The position numbers and the translations under genes are program-made. The notes under the pieces were generated by a model. It made no database searches, was not told the origin of the DNA, and saw nothing but the letters and a program-made list of their open reading frames with translations. This document shows positions 25,380 through 33,435 of a stretch of 34,415 bases of DNA, piece by piece. Source of the stretch: Polynucleobacter sp. JS-Safj-400b-B2 (GTDB taxonomy: Bacteria > Pseudomonadota > Gammaproteobacteria > Burkholderiales > Burkholderiaceae); NCBI RefSeq assembly GCF_018881975.1, contig NZ_JACVPJ010000018.1:1-34415 (forward strand). The letters are read 5' to 3'. Numbering within the stretch: the first letter of the stretch is position 1; the number at the start of each line of letters is the position of its first letter.

Positions 25380-25856
25380 CTACATAAAATAACCATCTGA
25401 CTTAGCCAACCTTCGCGCAACATGGACTGTGCGCTGCATATTGGCTAAATTAACGATTGTCCAACCAAATGCGACCATGCCATCTAGTGCAATAACAACC
25501 ATCAACAGATCCCAGCCTGCAGGTAAGGGCATCGCGCCATATCCCACTGTTGTATAGGCACTTCCCGCAAAGAAAATTGCCTGATCAAAATTTGGCACTA
25601 GCCCAGCATAAAAAAGAGTCGCACCCCATATAAATATTTCAGCTAAATGAGATCCTACCAATACAAAAGATAGTCCATAAAAAAGAAAGAGGGTGTAACG
25701 AAATTTCTTATCGAGAATAAATTTTCTAGAAAATATCTGATAGGCATTAGTAACGAAATAATTGTAGACGGCATGAAAAATGAGCAATAGAAAAAGCATT
25801 GCTCCGCCAAAAAGTATTGCATCAAAATTAAAGAAGTGGCTAGACGGACTAATCAT
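25380..25856 (-). CDS. Small potassium-channel-like protein
   Basis: A 158-aa membrane protein with a pore loop AGSAYTTVGYGAMPL that carries the potassium selectivity filter TVGYG. Predicted helices are at residues about 12-34, 48-80 and 112-135, the filter lying before the last one. This is the ion-channel-2 (PF07885-like) layout with an extra N-terminal helix. No regulatory RCK domain is present, so it is probably an ungated or simply gated channel. No strong ribosome site is seen. It is the last gene before the well-preserved tRNA-Met 3'-half. Confidence 0.82.
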   Translation of the reverse strand: MISPSSHFFNFDAILFGGAMLFLLLIFHAVYNYFVTNAYQIFSRKFILDKKFRYTLFLFYGLSFVLVGSHLAEIFIWGATLFYAGLVPNFDQAIFFAGSAYTTVGYGAMPLPAGWDLLMVVIALDGMVAFGWTIVNLANMQRTVHVARRLAKSDGYFM

Positions 25857-25913
25857 TTAGGACCCTGTGCTAATTGGCTTGGTAATCCAAATAGTGCCAT
25901 AAATAGGAGAAGC

Positions 25914-25945
25914 AAAAAACCCACACTATTTCTGATGAGGGTTTT
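25914..25945 (-). terminator. Terminator of the tRNA-Met copy
   Basis: AAAACCC (25916-25922) and GGGTTTT (25939-25945) form the stem, and the minus strand continues into six Ts (25914-25919). It lies 3 bases beyond the CCA end of the partial tRNA-Met, the normal place for a tRNA terminator. A related hairpin accompanies the older copy at 22981-23002. Confidence 0.6.
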
Positions 25946-25948
25946 ATC

Positions 25949-25993
25949 TGGTAGACCCACCAGGACTTGAACCTGGGACCAAAGGATTATGAG
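25949..25993 (-). other. tRNA-Met 3'-half (attachment-site-like duplication)
   Basis: On the minus strand, from the anticodon loop CTCATAA (25987-25993, anticodon CAT) through TCCTTTGG, the perfect T-arm CCAGG-TTCAAGT-CCTGG and the 3' end GGGTCTACCA. This is the 3' part of an elongator tRNA-Met, as known in Burkholderiales. The 5' half is absent: the sequence before the loop does not pair with TCCTT and has no D-arm. A break at the anticodon loop is the usual crossover point of tyrosine recombinases. By orientation, the inserted DNA lies to the right (above 25993) and the intact tRNA would be beyond the window. Confidence 0.8.
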
Positions 25994-26010
25994 AGCAGAT
26001 ATCCAAAGAA

Positions 26011-26033
26011 AACCTCTAGGATTTCAAGAGGTT
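26011..26033. repeat. Hairpin beside the attachment-like site
   Basis: AACCTCT (26011-26017) and AGAGGTT (26027-26033) pair perfectly around nine bases. The minus strand runs on into TTCTTTGG, so it could be a weak terminator facing the tRNA fragment. It is next to two TGTGTAG repeats and may belong to the recombination site region. Confidence 0.4.
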
Positions 26034-26051
26034 ATAGCGCCTGATTATCGG

Positions 26052-26070
26052 TGTGTAGCGTTTTGTGTAG
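26052..26070 (+). repeat. Paired TGTGTAG direct repeats
   Basis: TGTGTAG occurs at 26052-26058 and again at 26064-26070, 12 bases apart, about 60 bases from the tRNA-Met break. Spaced short direct repeats at this position resemble arm-type integrase-binding sites. No integrase gene is in the window, so the role is inference. Confidence 0.3.
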
Positions 26071-26084
26071 TGGTTCAGATAGAA

Positions 26085-26114
26085 AATGGCCCAAAGATTT
26101 CTCTTTGGGCCATT
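26085..26114 (-). terminator. Terminator of the type I secretion/chitinase operon
   Basis: A perfect 13-base stem, AATGGCCCAAAGA (26085-26097) with TCTTTGGGCCATT (26102-26114), closes on a four-base loop. The minus strand continues TTTTCTATC. It starts about 20 bases after the chitinase stop codon. Confidence 0.85.
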
Positions 26115-26132
26115 CATTTGCTGGCTTTAATT

Positions 26133-27911
26133 CTACTTGTGACCGCCTAATATCGATGCAAACTGAAATAGGGATTGTGAAACCGAGCTATTTGTGGGGT
26201 TAGATGTCGGGGACCCCGCACCAGAACCGTTATCTCGATTTAGAGACCACATTGAGAGCTCAGCCACTCTTGAATCAGTCGCCGCATAGCTCGCCAATTG
26301 CTGCGCATCTGCAAGAGTAAATACCTCACTCACAATGTCATTTACACCAATCAGCGCAGTAGCACCAATCTTAGTAGATTGCATACCTAAGTTATTGAGC
26401 TGCGTTTCGGTGGCTTTAATTGCGTCAATTGCATTTTGACCCATTTTTCCACCATTATCGACCGTTGTGCCATAGTCCATCGTCATGATGTTCACGATAT
26501 CGATACGCACCCCATCTGCCTTAGCCTGCTTTAGTAAGTTCAATCCATTATCTACCAAGCCCTGAGGTAATACAGGTACGGTGTAGATCACTTCCAAACC
26601 AGGATTAGCAGCCTCTAATGCTTTCAAGGCTTGGTCACGGAGCTTATTAGCCGCAACGTTATCGATTGCAGCGCCCTCAATATCAAAGTCCAGTGACTTT
26701 ACACCGTAGCGATCAATCACTGATTGGTATTCGGCTTGCAGTTGGGCGGCGGAAGTAGCTACCAAAGCAGGATCGATTCCAGCGGCTCCTCCGAATGAGA
26801 TAGTCACCTTTACTAACGCAGCTTGAAGACCTTTAACATCGGCAAGCACGCTATTGCCATTCGGAAAAGAGTCATTGGCAATACTATCTATTCCAGCCCA
26901 CCCAACACCGCCCTTGCCATTACTTTGAACAAAAGCCATTGTCAGCGCTTTCAGACCTGCAGTGGCTGCCATTTGCACAATATTTTCCCCGGGGTTTAAC
27001 GTCATATCAACATAAGGTGAAAATACTGGCCCCGCTGGAGCAGCGGTTAATGTGGTGGTTGTCAGACTTGTAGTGTTTGGGGATACGCCTTGGGCATTCA
27101 CTGCTTCGACCGAGAATTTATAAGTCGTGCCAGGGTTCAATCCATTGATTGCAATGGCTGTATCTTTTGTAGTTGCTACCTGCACGCCATTCTGAAAAAC
27201 AATATAGCTTGTTGGCAAACCTCCACCACTTGCCCACGATAAACCAACGGCGGTATTTGTCTCACCTGTCATCGTTAAATTGATAGGTGCATTAGGAGCC
27301 GTAATTTTGGTAGGCCCAACGAGCGTCCAAGGCTGACCAGAGCTGGAGCCACCATTGTGAGTGGCAGGATCATCGCCACTAACCCACCAATTTGCTTTAT
27401 AGGTATTGCCGTTGTAGGTAACTAATTGACCAGCGGTATAAATTGCTGTCGCAGAGTAAACCAAAGGATCAGTAGTGATAGTTACTGGTGGGGTTACTAC
27501 AGGCGGAGTCACCACCGGCGGTGTTACCACCGGAGGAGTAACTACAGGTGGGGTTACAACGGGTGGAGTAGTTGTAGTCCCTGACACAACAGTCCAAGGC
27601 TGACCAGTATTTGCCACTCCGTTATTTTTAGAGGGATCTTTTCCTTGAACCCAATAATTAGCCTTATAGATAACGCCGTTTAGGGTTACTGTTTGGCCAG
27701 CAGTATAGACAGCGGTTGCTGAATAAGCAGGATTAGTAGGGCCACCAGCAATTATGGTCCAAGGCTGACCAGAACTAGAGGTGCCACTATTTAGTGCTGG
27801 GTCTGTACCACTAACCCAATAATTTGCTTGATACGTAATTCCATTTAACGTTACTGTCATACCAGCGGTATAGACAGCAGTTGGTGAGTATGTTGCAGTT
27901 GTTGTAGCCAT
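26133..27911 (-). CDS. Multi-modular GH18 chitinase, probable type I secretion substrate
   Basis: A 592-aa protein. Three chitin-binding (CBM5/12-like) modules lie at residues 8-54, 62-108 and 152-198, each with A.YTAG..VT.NG..Y.AN.WV and GQPWT. A TPPVV repeat linker (115-143) separates modules 2 and 3. A fibronectin III domain spans about 205-290. A GH18 domain spans about 297-590 with catalytic D408-F-D410-I-E412, MTMDY (476-480) and SMWSLNRD (553-560). All GH18 key residues are present, so it should hydrolyse chitin. No N-terminal signal peptide (MATTTATYSPT) and no glycine-rich RTX nonapeptides are seen. It is the last gene after abc-hlyD-tolC, so export by that system is very likely. The ribosome site AAGGA is well placed. 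Confidence 0.9.
   Translation of the reverse strand: MATTTATYSPTAVYTAGMTVTLNGITYQANYWVSGTDPALNSGTSSSGQPWTIIAGGPTNPAYSATAVYTAGQTVTLNGVIYKANYWVQGKDPSKNNGVANTGQPWTVVSGTTTTPPVVTPPVVTPPVVTPPVVTPPVVTPPVTITTDPLVYSATAIYTAGQLVTYNGNTYKANWWVSGDDPATHNGGSSSGQPWTLVGPTKITAPNAPINLTMTGETNTAVGLSWASGGGLPTSYIVFQNGVQVATTKDTAIAINGLNPGTTYKFSVEAVNAQGVSPNTTSLTTTTLTAAPAGPVFSPYVDMTLNPGENIVQMAATAGLKALTMAFVQSNGKGGVGWAGIDSIANDSFPNGNSVLADVKGLQAALVKVTISFGGAAGIDPALVATSAAQLQAEYQSVIDRYGVKSLDFDIEGAAIDNVAANKLRDQALKALEAANPGLEVIYTVPVLPQGLVDNGLNLLKQAKADGVRIDIVNIMTMDYGTTVDNGGKMGQNAIDAIKATETQLNNLGMQSTKIGATALIGVNDIVSEVFTLADAQQLASYAATDSRVAELSMWSLNRDNGSGAGSPTSNPTNSSVSQSLFQFASILGGHK
27487..27576 (-). repeat. Six 15-base tandem repeats coding a TPPVV linker
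   Basis: Six consecutive 15-base units of the form GGNGGNGTNACNACN (plus strand) lie at 27487-27501, 27502-27516, 27517-27531, 27532-27546, 27547-27561 and 27562-27576, the last partly diverged. They encode a proline/valine/threonine-rich linker in the chitinase. Units differ mainly at third codon positions. Confidence 0.9.
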
Positions 27912-27981
27912 TTGATGTTCCTTACATAATATTTACAAGGTTAACTAAAGCCTTTTTGTGAAAGAAGTCATGAGGAGGGTT

Positions 27982-29400
27982 TCATTGCATACCCCCTTTT
28001 CCTAGTAGCCCAGCACTTGCCAATAGTCTTAAACGTGATGAGCGCCATTCGGAAATACACCGAATTTTTTCCTGCTGAGCTTCTGCCAAGGCAGTTTGTG
28101 TTGAGAGTAATTCCAAAATATCAGCAGCCCCGAGGCTGTATCTCTTGACCGAGGATTGAACGGCAGAGTTGGCAGACTGCAATAACTTTTCAGAAGCATC
28201 TAAATTAACAATGGATGAACTTGTGTCTGAATACGACTTCACAATTTCCATCAGAATTTGATGTTCGACCTCTTCCATCTCGGCCCCAGCTTTCTCGGCC
28301 TGGGCTTGAGCGCCTCGAATTTTATAAGTTCTACTAAAACCCTCAAATAATGGGATATTGATAACAAATCCAACTGAAGTCGTATTTGAATTAACCGCTT
28401 GCAAGCCTTGATTGGGGTAACCGTTTTTATAAAAATTCCCTGAAAAATCGATAGTTGGCAAACCTTCCGAGCGAGCGGTAGTAATTTTTTCTTGAGCAGA
28501 TCCCCATTTAGCCTTTGCCGCCTTAATGGCTGGATGTTCTTTTTGCGCAGCCTGTAACCACTCGTCCAAATCTTTTTGGGTTTGTTTATGAGTTTGCTCT
28601 TGCGGCTCCTGCAATGTTATTTTGGTTTGTACACTTAAACCCATGGCAAAAATGAGGCTCGCCAGAGTCTTACGATATTCACCTTGAGCTCGGTTGCTAG
28701 CAAGTTGCGCTTTTGAAAGGGCTGTTTGAGCTTGTAGAGTATCGCTCTTAGCAGATACTCCTTGATTCTCGCGCCGGATTGTGGCGTCCAATGCAGCCTG
28801 TGCATATTGCACAGATAACTCTTTACTTTTAACAGTAGCCTGTGAAGTTAAGGTGTCAAAATAATTACCAATAATGGTAGACATAGCTTTCTGCATACTA
28901 GCGTCATGAGCAGCAAGCGCTGATTGCAGTAATAAATTTGCTGATGCGCGATTTGCTCCCCTGCCGCCGAAGTCAAATAAGCGCCAATTCAGATTGGCAT
29001 ATGTACTTTGTCCATTAGTAATACTGTTGGCATATGTCGCCTGAGGGTAATTAACTTGAGTTTGCTGCGGACTCAAAGATGCATTTAATGTTGGTAAATA
29101 TGCAGCGCGGGATTCACCCACAGCACCGGTTTGAATTTTGATATTTGCCCAAGCTTGCTTAATCTGCGGGTTATTACATAAACCTAAGTCGATAACTTCA
29201 CTTAAAGCCAAGGGCTGATTTAGATCTACCTGTGCAGGACACACAATGGGAGATTGATCAGGCAAAAAAGGTCCCTTTGCCAACACTGGAGGGGCAGCCC
29301 CTAAGGGGTCAATCCATAGATCAGGAACGCCGACATCTTGCGAGGCTTGTGCAACACTAAACACGAAGGGCCAAATCAAATGAAGTAGCTTAGCGTTCAT
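27982..29400 (-). CDS. TolC family outer-membrane channel of a type I secretion system
   Basis: A 472-aa protein from ATG 29400, chosen because of GGGAG 8 bases upstream and the signal peptide LLHLIWPFVFSVAQAS. The mature part has two outer-membrane-efflux repeats: ALSEVIDLGLCNNPQIKQAWANI, NWRLFDFGGRGANRASAN, then VGFVINIPLFEGFSRTYKIRGA and a closing helix pair near YSLGAADILELLSTQTALAEAQ. It forms the outer-membrane tunnel and pairs with the HlyD and ABC proteins. It overlaps hlyD by 11 bases and lies 70 bases before the chitinase start. Confidence 0.9.
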   Translation of the reverse strand: MNAKLLHLIWPFVFSVAQASQDVGVPDLWIDPLGAAPPVLAKGPFLPDQSPIVCPAQVDLNQPLALSEVIDLGLCNNPQIKQAWANIKIQTGAVGESRAAYLPTLNASLSPQQTQVNYPQATYANSITNGQSTYANLNWRLFDFGGRGANRASANLLLQSALAAHDASMQKAMSTIIGNYFDTLTSQATVKSKELSVQYAQAALDATIRRENQGVSAKSDTLQAQTALSKAQLASNRAQGEYRKTLASLIFAMGLSVQTKITLQEPQEQTHKQTQKDLDEWLQAAQKEHPAIKAAKAKWGSAQEKITTARSEGLPTIDFSGNFYKNGYPNQGLQAVNSNTTSVGFVINIPLFEGFSRTYKIRGAQAQAEKAGAEMEEVEHQILMEIVKSYSDTSSSIVNLDASEKLLQSANSAVQSSVKRYSLGAADILELLSTQTALAEAQQEKIRCISEWRSSRLRLLASAGLLGKGGMQ

Positions 29401-30787
29401 GCAAGCTCTCCCGACCATGGGTAATTAAAGGAGAGAGGACATACTCGATAATGCGACGTTCGCCTGTTTTAATTTCAACATTAGCAGTCATGCCTGGGGT
29501 TAATGGCATATCTTTGCCATCCACTACTATGCTTGGCTTATCAATGGTGACCTTAACGGCATAAAGCAATCCTTTAGGACCCTCTTTATTAGTTTGCGGG
29601 TCTTTATTGGAAATCGATCCAGAACCATTGCTTGAAAAATCAATTGCATCTCTCGATACATGACTCACTATTGCGGGAATAGTGCCGTACTTGATGTACT
29701 CATATGCGTCAATTTTGACCTGTGCCTTTTGGCCATCTCTCAGGAAACCAATATCTTTGTTTTCAATATAGGCTTCTAATTCAACATTCTGACTGTCCGG
29801 CACTAAGACCATAATTGTTTGCGCTGCTGGCACTACGCCACCAATGGTGTGAACTGCTAACTGCTGGATAGTGCCATCAACAGGGGCCATTATTCGTAAC
29901 TGCTCACTATGTGCAGCCGCTTTGTTGACATCTTGTGCTGCACCAGACCAAATACGAGTGGCTTGATAGAGTTCGTCTTGTAGTGTTTTACGGGTCTCTG
30001 AAGTCAGTGATGCTAATTGTGTCTTAGCGTCATCTAGCTGCCCCAAAATTTCAATACGTGCTTGCTCTTTTTCTAAATAAGCATGCTCAGAGACATCGTG
30101 ATCCTTAGCCAATTCAGCGTAGTTATTAGCACGACGTGTAGCCAGAGGTAAAGCAGCGCTATATCGCTTCACTTGAGATGCAATCCTTGCTCGTTTAGCA
30201 GAATATTCACCCCATTGATCATTCATGTGGCTTACTGCACTTTGATAGTGCGCCTCATCTACCCCCTGAATCGGGGCTAATGTTGGAGGAGTACTTGTTT
30301 GAATGGCACTCAGGAGCGCTTTAGAACGCTCCATTTGTAATAGCGCTAATTGACGATCTCCCTCTGCCTTATTATGATCACTATCAGCGCCTCTTGCATC
30401 TAACTCAATGAGAAGATCTCCAGCCTTAACATGCTGGCCTTCTTCAACAAAGAGTCCTATTACTTTTGCCGTTTCTACTGAGGCAATGGTTTTTGTATAA
30501 CCCCCAGCAATGATCTTTCCTTGACCATTGACAATAATGTCGACCTTCCCAAATATTGACCACAATAGAATCAAAAAAATGAAGCCAATGAGAATACGTG
30601 CCACCCATCGTCCCGCTGGCGAGACTGGTGTAGCCTGTAATGAAAGTGCTGCTGGCAAAAACTCTGCTTCATGAGCTTTGAGATCCGGAAGATCCAATTG
30701 TTTTCGACGCTCCCACCAAAAAAGAAAGGATTCGCGATAGCGCCCAAGTAGCTCTTTGATTGCTTCTGTTCGATGGCGCAAGCTCAT
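29390..30787 (-). CDS. HlyD-family periplasmic adaptor of a type I secretion system
   Basis: A 465-aa membrane fusion protein. A cytoplasmic N-terminus is followed by one membrane helix near residues 63-83 (ARILIGFIFLILLWSIFGKV), a lipoyl half (GQGKIIAGGYTKTIASVETAKV), long coiled coils (about 120-290) and a closing lipoyl/beta-barrel with RIMAPVDGTIQQLAVHTIGGVV. The C-terminal LTPGMTANVEIKTGERRIIEYVLSPL is the HlyD family signature. It links the ABC transporter to TolC. It overlaps the ABC gene by 4 bases. Confidence 0.93.
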   Translation of the reverse strand: MSLRHRTEAIKELLGRYRESFLFWWERRKQLDLPDLKAHEAEFLPAALSLQATPVSPAGRWVARILIGFIFLILLWSIFGKVDIIVNGQGKIIAGGYTKTIASVETAKVIGLFVEEGQHVKAGDLLIELDARGADSDHNKAEGDRQLALLQMERSKALLSAIQTSTPPTLAPIQGVDEAHYQSAVSHMNDQWGEYSAKRARIASQVKRYSAALPLATRRANNYAELAKDHDVSEHAYLEKEQARIEILGQLDDAKTQLASLTSETRKTLQDELYQATRIWSGAAQDVNKAAAHSEQLRIMAPVDGTIQQLAVHTIGGVVPAAQTIMVLVPDSQNVELEAYIENKDIGFLRDGQKAQVKIDAYEYIKYGTIPAIVSHVSRDAIDFSSNGSGSISNKDPQTNKEGPKGLLYAVKVTIDKPSIVVDGKDMPLTPGMTANVEIKTGERRIIEYVLSPLITHGRESLHER

Positions 30788-32952
30788 GATTTGCCTCCAT
30801 CTTGCAAATGATGAAGATGATGGTAGATGCCTGCATGATTTTCTAATAGCTCTTGATGTGAACCTATTTCAACAATTTGACCCTTATCCATCACGATGAT
30901 GCGATTAGCATCGCGTACGGCTGATAAACGATGCGCAATTATCAGAACCGTACGATCCTGACAAATAGAGCGCATATTGTCTTGAATAATTTTTTCTGAT
31001 TCATAGTCAAGCGCACTGGTTGCCTCATCAAAAATCAAGATGCGAGGATTGGTGATTAGGGCCCGAGCAATCGCAATACGTTGCCGCTGCCCACCAGATA
31101 AACCTGTGCCATGCTCACCAATCATGGTGTCATATCCTTCGGGGAGCTCACAGATAAACTCGTGTGCACCTGCTAACGTCGCAGCGGCTACGATAGCCTC
31201 AAAAGGTAGGCTAGGATTACTTAAGGCAATATTGTCTCTAACGGAACGATTAAACAGAGTATTTTCTTGAAGAACAACACCGATCTGCTGACGCAATGAG
31301 GCCGTATCTATGATGGCAATATTTTGGCCATCCACCAAGACTTTTCCTCGATCAGGGACATATAAACGCTGCGCCAATTTTGTGAGGGTACTTTTACCCG
31401 AACCAGAGCGGCCAACAATGCCAATGACTTCCCCCGGGGATACTGATAAATTCACATTCCTGAGAACTTCTACTCCATCCGCCCGATAACGGAAAGAAAC
31501 ACCTTCAAAACTAATAGCTCCTTGTAGGCGAGAAAGGCGAGTTTTCTGACCATCTATCTCCGTATGCGTATTAAGAATATCTCCCAAGCGGCTCATAGAG
31601 ATGCCCACCTGCTGAAAGTCATTCCATAGCTGAGCCAATCGCAAGATTGGACTAGAAACCTGGGTGGCAAGCATATTAAATGCGATTAACTCACCCACGG
31701 TTAATTTGTTATCAATGACAAGACCTGCACCAATCCACATAATGAGCGCGGTAACGACCTTGCTAATAAGGCCGACAGTGCCACTTGCAACAGTTGACAC
31801 ATTGGTTACCGATAAACCTGCAGTGACATACCCCGCCAATTGCTGATTCCATTTTTGAACCCATCGTGGCTCAACTGCCATTGACTTCACCGTATCAATG
31901 CCGCTGATGGTTTCCACTAAAAAAGATTGGTTTTCTGCGCCTTTATTAAATTTCTCATTTAAACGATCACGAATGATTGGGGTACAGAAAAGCGAAATGA
32001 CTACATATAAGGGTATTGATATGAGGACAACTAAGGTTAGCAAAGGGCTATACCAGAACATGACCGCCAGAAAGATGAACGAAAAGAGTATGTCCAAAAC
32101 CACAGTCATGGCATTGCCAGTTAAAAACGAGCGTATGTTTTCTAACTCTCGAATACGAGCGACAGAGTCGCCTACCCTACGAGATTGGAAATAGGAAATG
32201 GGAAGATTGAGAAGATGACGAAATAGTCTTGCACCTAACTCCACATCAATCTTAGAGCTGGTATGCGCAAAGACCCAGGTTCTAATGCCATTGAGGGCGG
32301 CCTCAAATACCATGGAGCAAATTAAGCCTATAGCAATGACATTGAGAGTTTTCATTGCATGATTGACCAAAACCTTATCCATCACGACCTGGAAAAACAT
32401 TGGAGTAATTAGGGCAACAAGCTGTAATGCGAGTGAAATGATCAATATTTCACCCAATAATTTTCGGTATTTCACAATAGCCGGAATAAACCAAGTGAAA
32501 TCAAAGCGCGCCATTGCGCCAGCAAAGCTCGCCTTGCTCGTAAAAAATATGAATTCACCAGTCCACAAAGAAAATAATTCATCCAAAGTGATTAGTAACG
32601 GCGCCTGCCCTGGATGCTGAATCAGCAGCTTTTCTTCAATGAGCTTTGCAACGATGAAATATTCACCCTCTTTACTAATGGCAACAGCCGGCAAGGGGGC
32701 TTTATTCATCCGACTAACATCCTGCTTAATAAGCTTCGCAGTCATACCGAGATCACGAGCAGCCAACAGTATTTGCTGATTTGTCAGCTTGGCGCCAAAA
32801 TCATGAGTGATTTTGGAGGCATCAGCTGAAATGCCATGCAATGCAGCCATCGAAAGAATGGCCCAAAGACCAGAATCTATCTTTGCCTCAGCATTGACAT
32901 TGGAGTCTGCATCAGGATTAGCATCGGGTTCTTTACTTATTTTGATGTTCAT
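30784..32952 (-). CDS. Type I secretion ABC transporter/permease with degenerate C39 domain
   Basis: A 722-aa HlyB-like protein. Residues about 25-150 form a C39 peptidase-like domain whose catalytic cysteine is replaced (SGLWAILSMAALHG has S where C is expected), so it should bind, not cut, the substrate. Membrane helices lie at about 160-460. The nucleotide-binding domain has Walker A GRSGSGKST near residue 514, signature LSGGQRQRIAIARAL, Walker B ILIFDEATSALD near 640 and H-loop IIAHRLS. It powers one-step export across both membranes. HlyB-like C39-like domains usually serve RTX substrates, yet the linked chitinase lacks RTX repeats. The start lies 6 bases after the small exported protein's stop. 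Confidence 0.93.
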   Translation of the reverse strand: MNIKISKEPDANPDADSNVNAEAKIDSGLWAILSMAALHGISADASKITHDFGAKLTNQQILLAARDLGMTAKLIKQDVSRMNKAPLPAVAISKEGEYFIVAKLIEEKLLIQHPGQAPLLITLDELFSLWTGEFIFFTSKASFAGAMARFDFTWFIPAIVKYRKLLGEILIISLALQLVALITPMFFQVVMDKVLVNHAMKTLNVIAIGLICSMVFEAALNGIRTWVFAHTSSKIDVELGARLFRHLLNLPISYFQSRRVGDSVARIRELENIRSFLTGNAMTVVLDILFSFIFLAVMFWYSPLLTLVVLISIPLYVVISLFCTPIIRDRLNEKFNKGAENQSFLVETISGIDTVKSMAVEPRWVQKWNQQLAGYVTAGLSVTNVSTVASGTVGLISKVVTALIMWIGAGLVIDNKLTVGELIAFNMLATQVSSPILRLAQLWNDFQQVGISMSRLGDILNTHTEIDGQKTRLSRLQGAISFEGVSFRYRADGVEVLRNVNLSVSPGEVIGIVGRSGSGKSTLTKLAQRLYVPDRGKVLVDGQNIAIIDTASLRQQIGVVLQENTLFNRSVRDNIALSNPSLPFEAIVAAATLAGAHEFICELPEGYDTMIGEHGTGLSGGQRQRIAIARALITNPRILIFDEATSALDYESEKIIQDNMRSICQDRTVLIIAHRLSAVRDANRIIVMDKGQIVEIGSHQELLENHAGIYHHLHHLQDGGKS

Positions 32953-32958
32953 TTTTTG

Positions 32959-33228
32959 TTACTGGCAGTACTGCATATACATTTGAGTTAACTGCATTTG
33001 GCTACCTCTCTGCGACTGCTCCATTCGATCAACCGCTGCCAGATCAGCCGCTTTACCACCATCAATATATGGAACAGGCCACGCGGATGCTCTGGCCAAA
33101 CTTGTTTGCAAGTTCGATTGACTGTATTGAATCTTTTGAGCTAGGTTTTTGCAAATCTCATCCTTTGTTTGAGCATTTACATGCCCAAAAATGTCCATTA
33201 CTGCTAAACCTACGATAATTTTTTTCAA
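32959..33228 (-). CDS. Small exported protein heading the type I secretion operon
   Basis: An 89-aa protein beginning with a signal peptide (KKIIVGLAVMDIFGHVNAQT, cleavage likely after NAQ or NA). The mature part is helical and glutamine/serine-rich, with two cysteines (EICKNLAQ and the last QYCQ) that could form a disulfide. No family is recognised. The start codon is TTG, supported by GGAG about 7 bases upstream. It ends 6 bases before the ABC transporter gene, so it is probably the first gene of the operon and may be an accessory factor (inference). Confidence 0.65.
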   Translation of the reverse strand: MKKIIVGLAVMDIFGHVNAQTKDEICKNLAQKIQYSQSNLQTSLARASAWPVPYIDGGKAADLAAVDRMEQSQRGSQMQLTQMYMQYCQ

Positions 33229-33299
33229 TTCTCGCTCCGGTCAAACTGTTTCTATGTAAGGATATTACTCACACTTTTGGTCAAAATTAGCGTATTTTT

Positions 33300-33378
33300 A
33301 TTCGGTAATGAATTTACTAAAAACCTATTTAAGTAAAGGCTTGTCAACCTATATATCGAATCCATTCGGTATTAATTT
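33300..33378. promoter_or_regulatory. Candidate operator region between tetR-like gene and secretion operon
   Basis: ATTCGGTAATGAATTT (33300-33315) recurs as ATTCGGTATTAATTT (33364-33378). The second copy forms a palindrome with the bases just before it, CGAAT-CC-ATTCG (33357-33368), extended by TA at both ends. TetR-type regulators bind such palindromes between divergent genes. No clear -35/-10 pair stands out on either strand, so promoter positions are not assigned. Confidence 0.4.
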
Positions 33379-33435
33379 CTGAATGTTTTGTAATTTGCCG
33401 ATAGAATTACTTAAATCCATTTAGATCTTAAATTT

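Noticed and set aside
25949..25993. Complete tRNA gene
   Set aside because: The acceptor 5' strand, D-arm and 5' anticodon stem are missing, so only a 3'-half is present.
26133..27911. RTX calcium-binding repeats in the chitinase
   Set aside because: I looked for GGxGxDxxx nonapeptides because of the type I transporter, but none are present; the glycine-rich spots are in the modules and linker.
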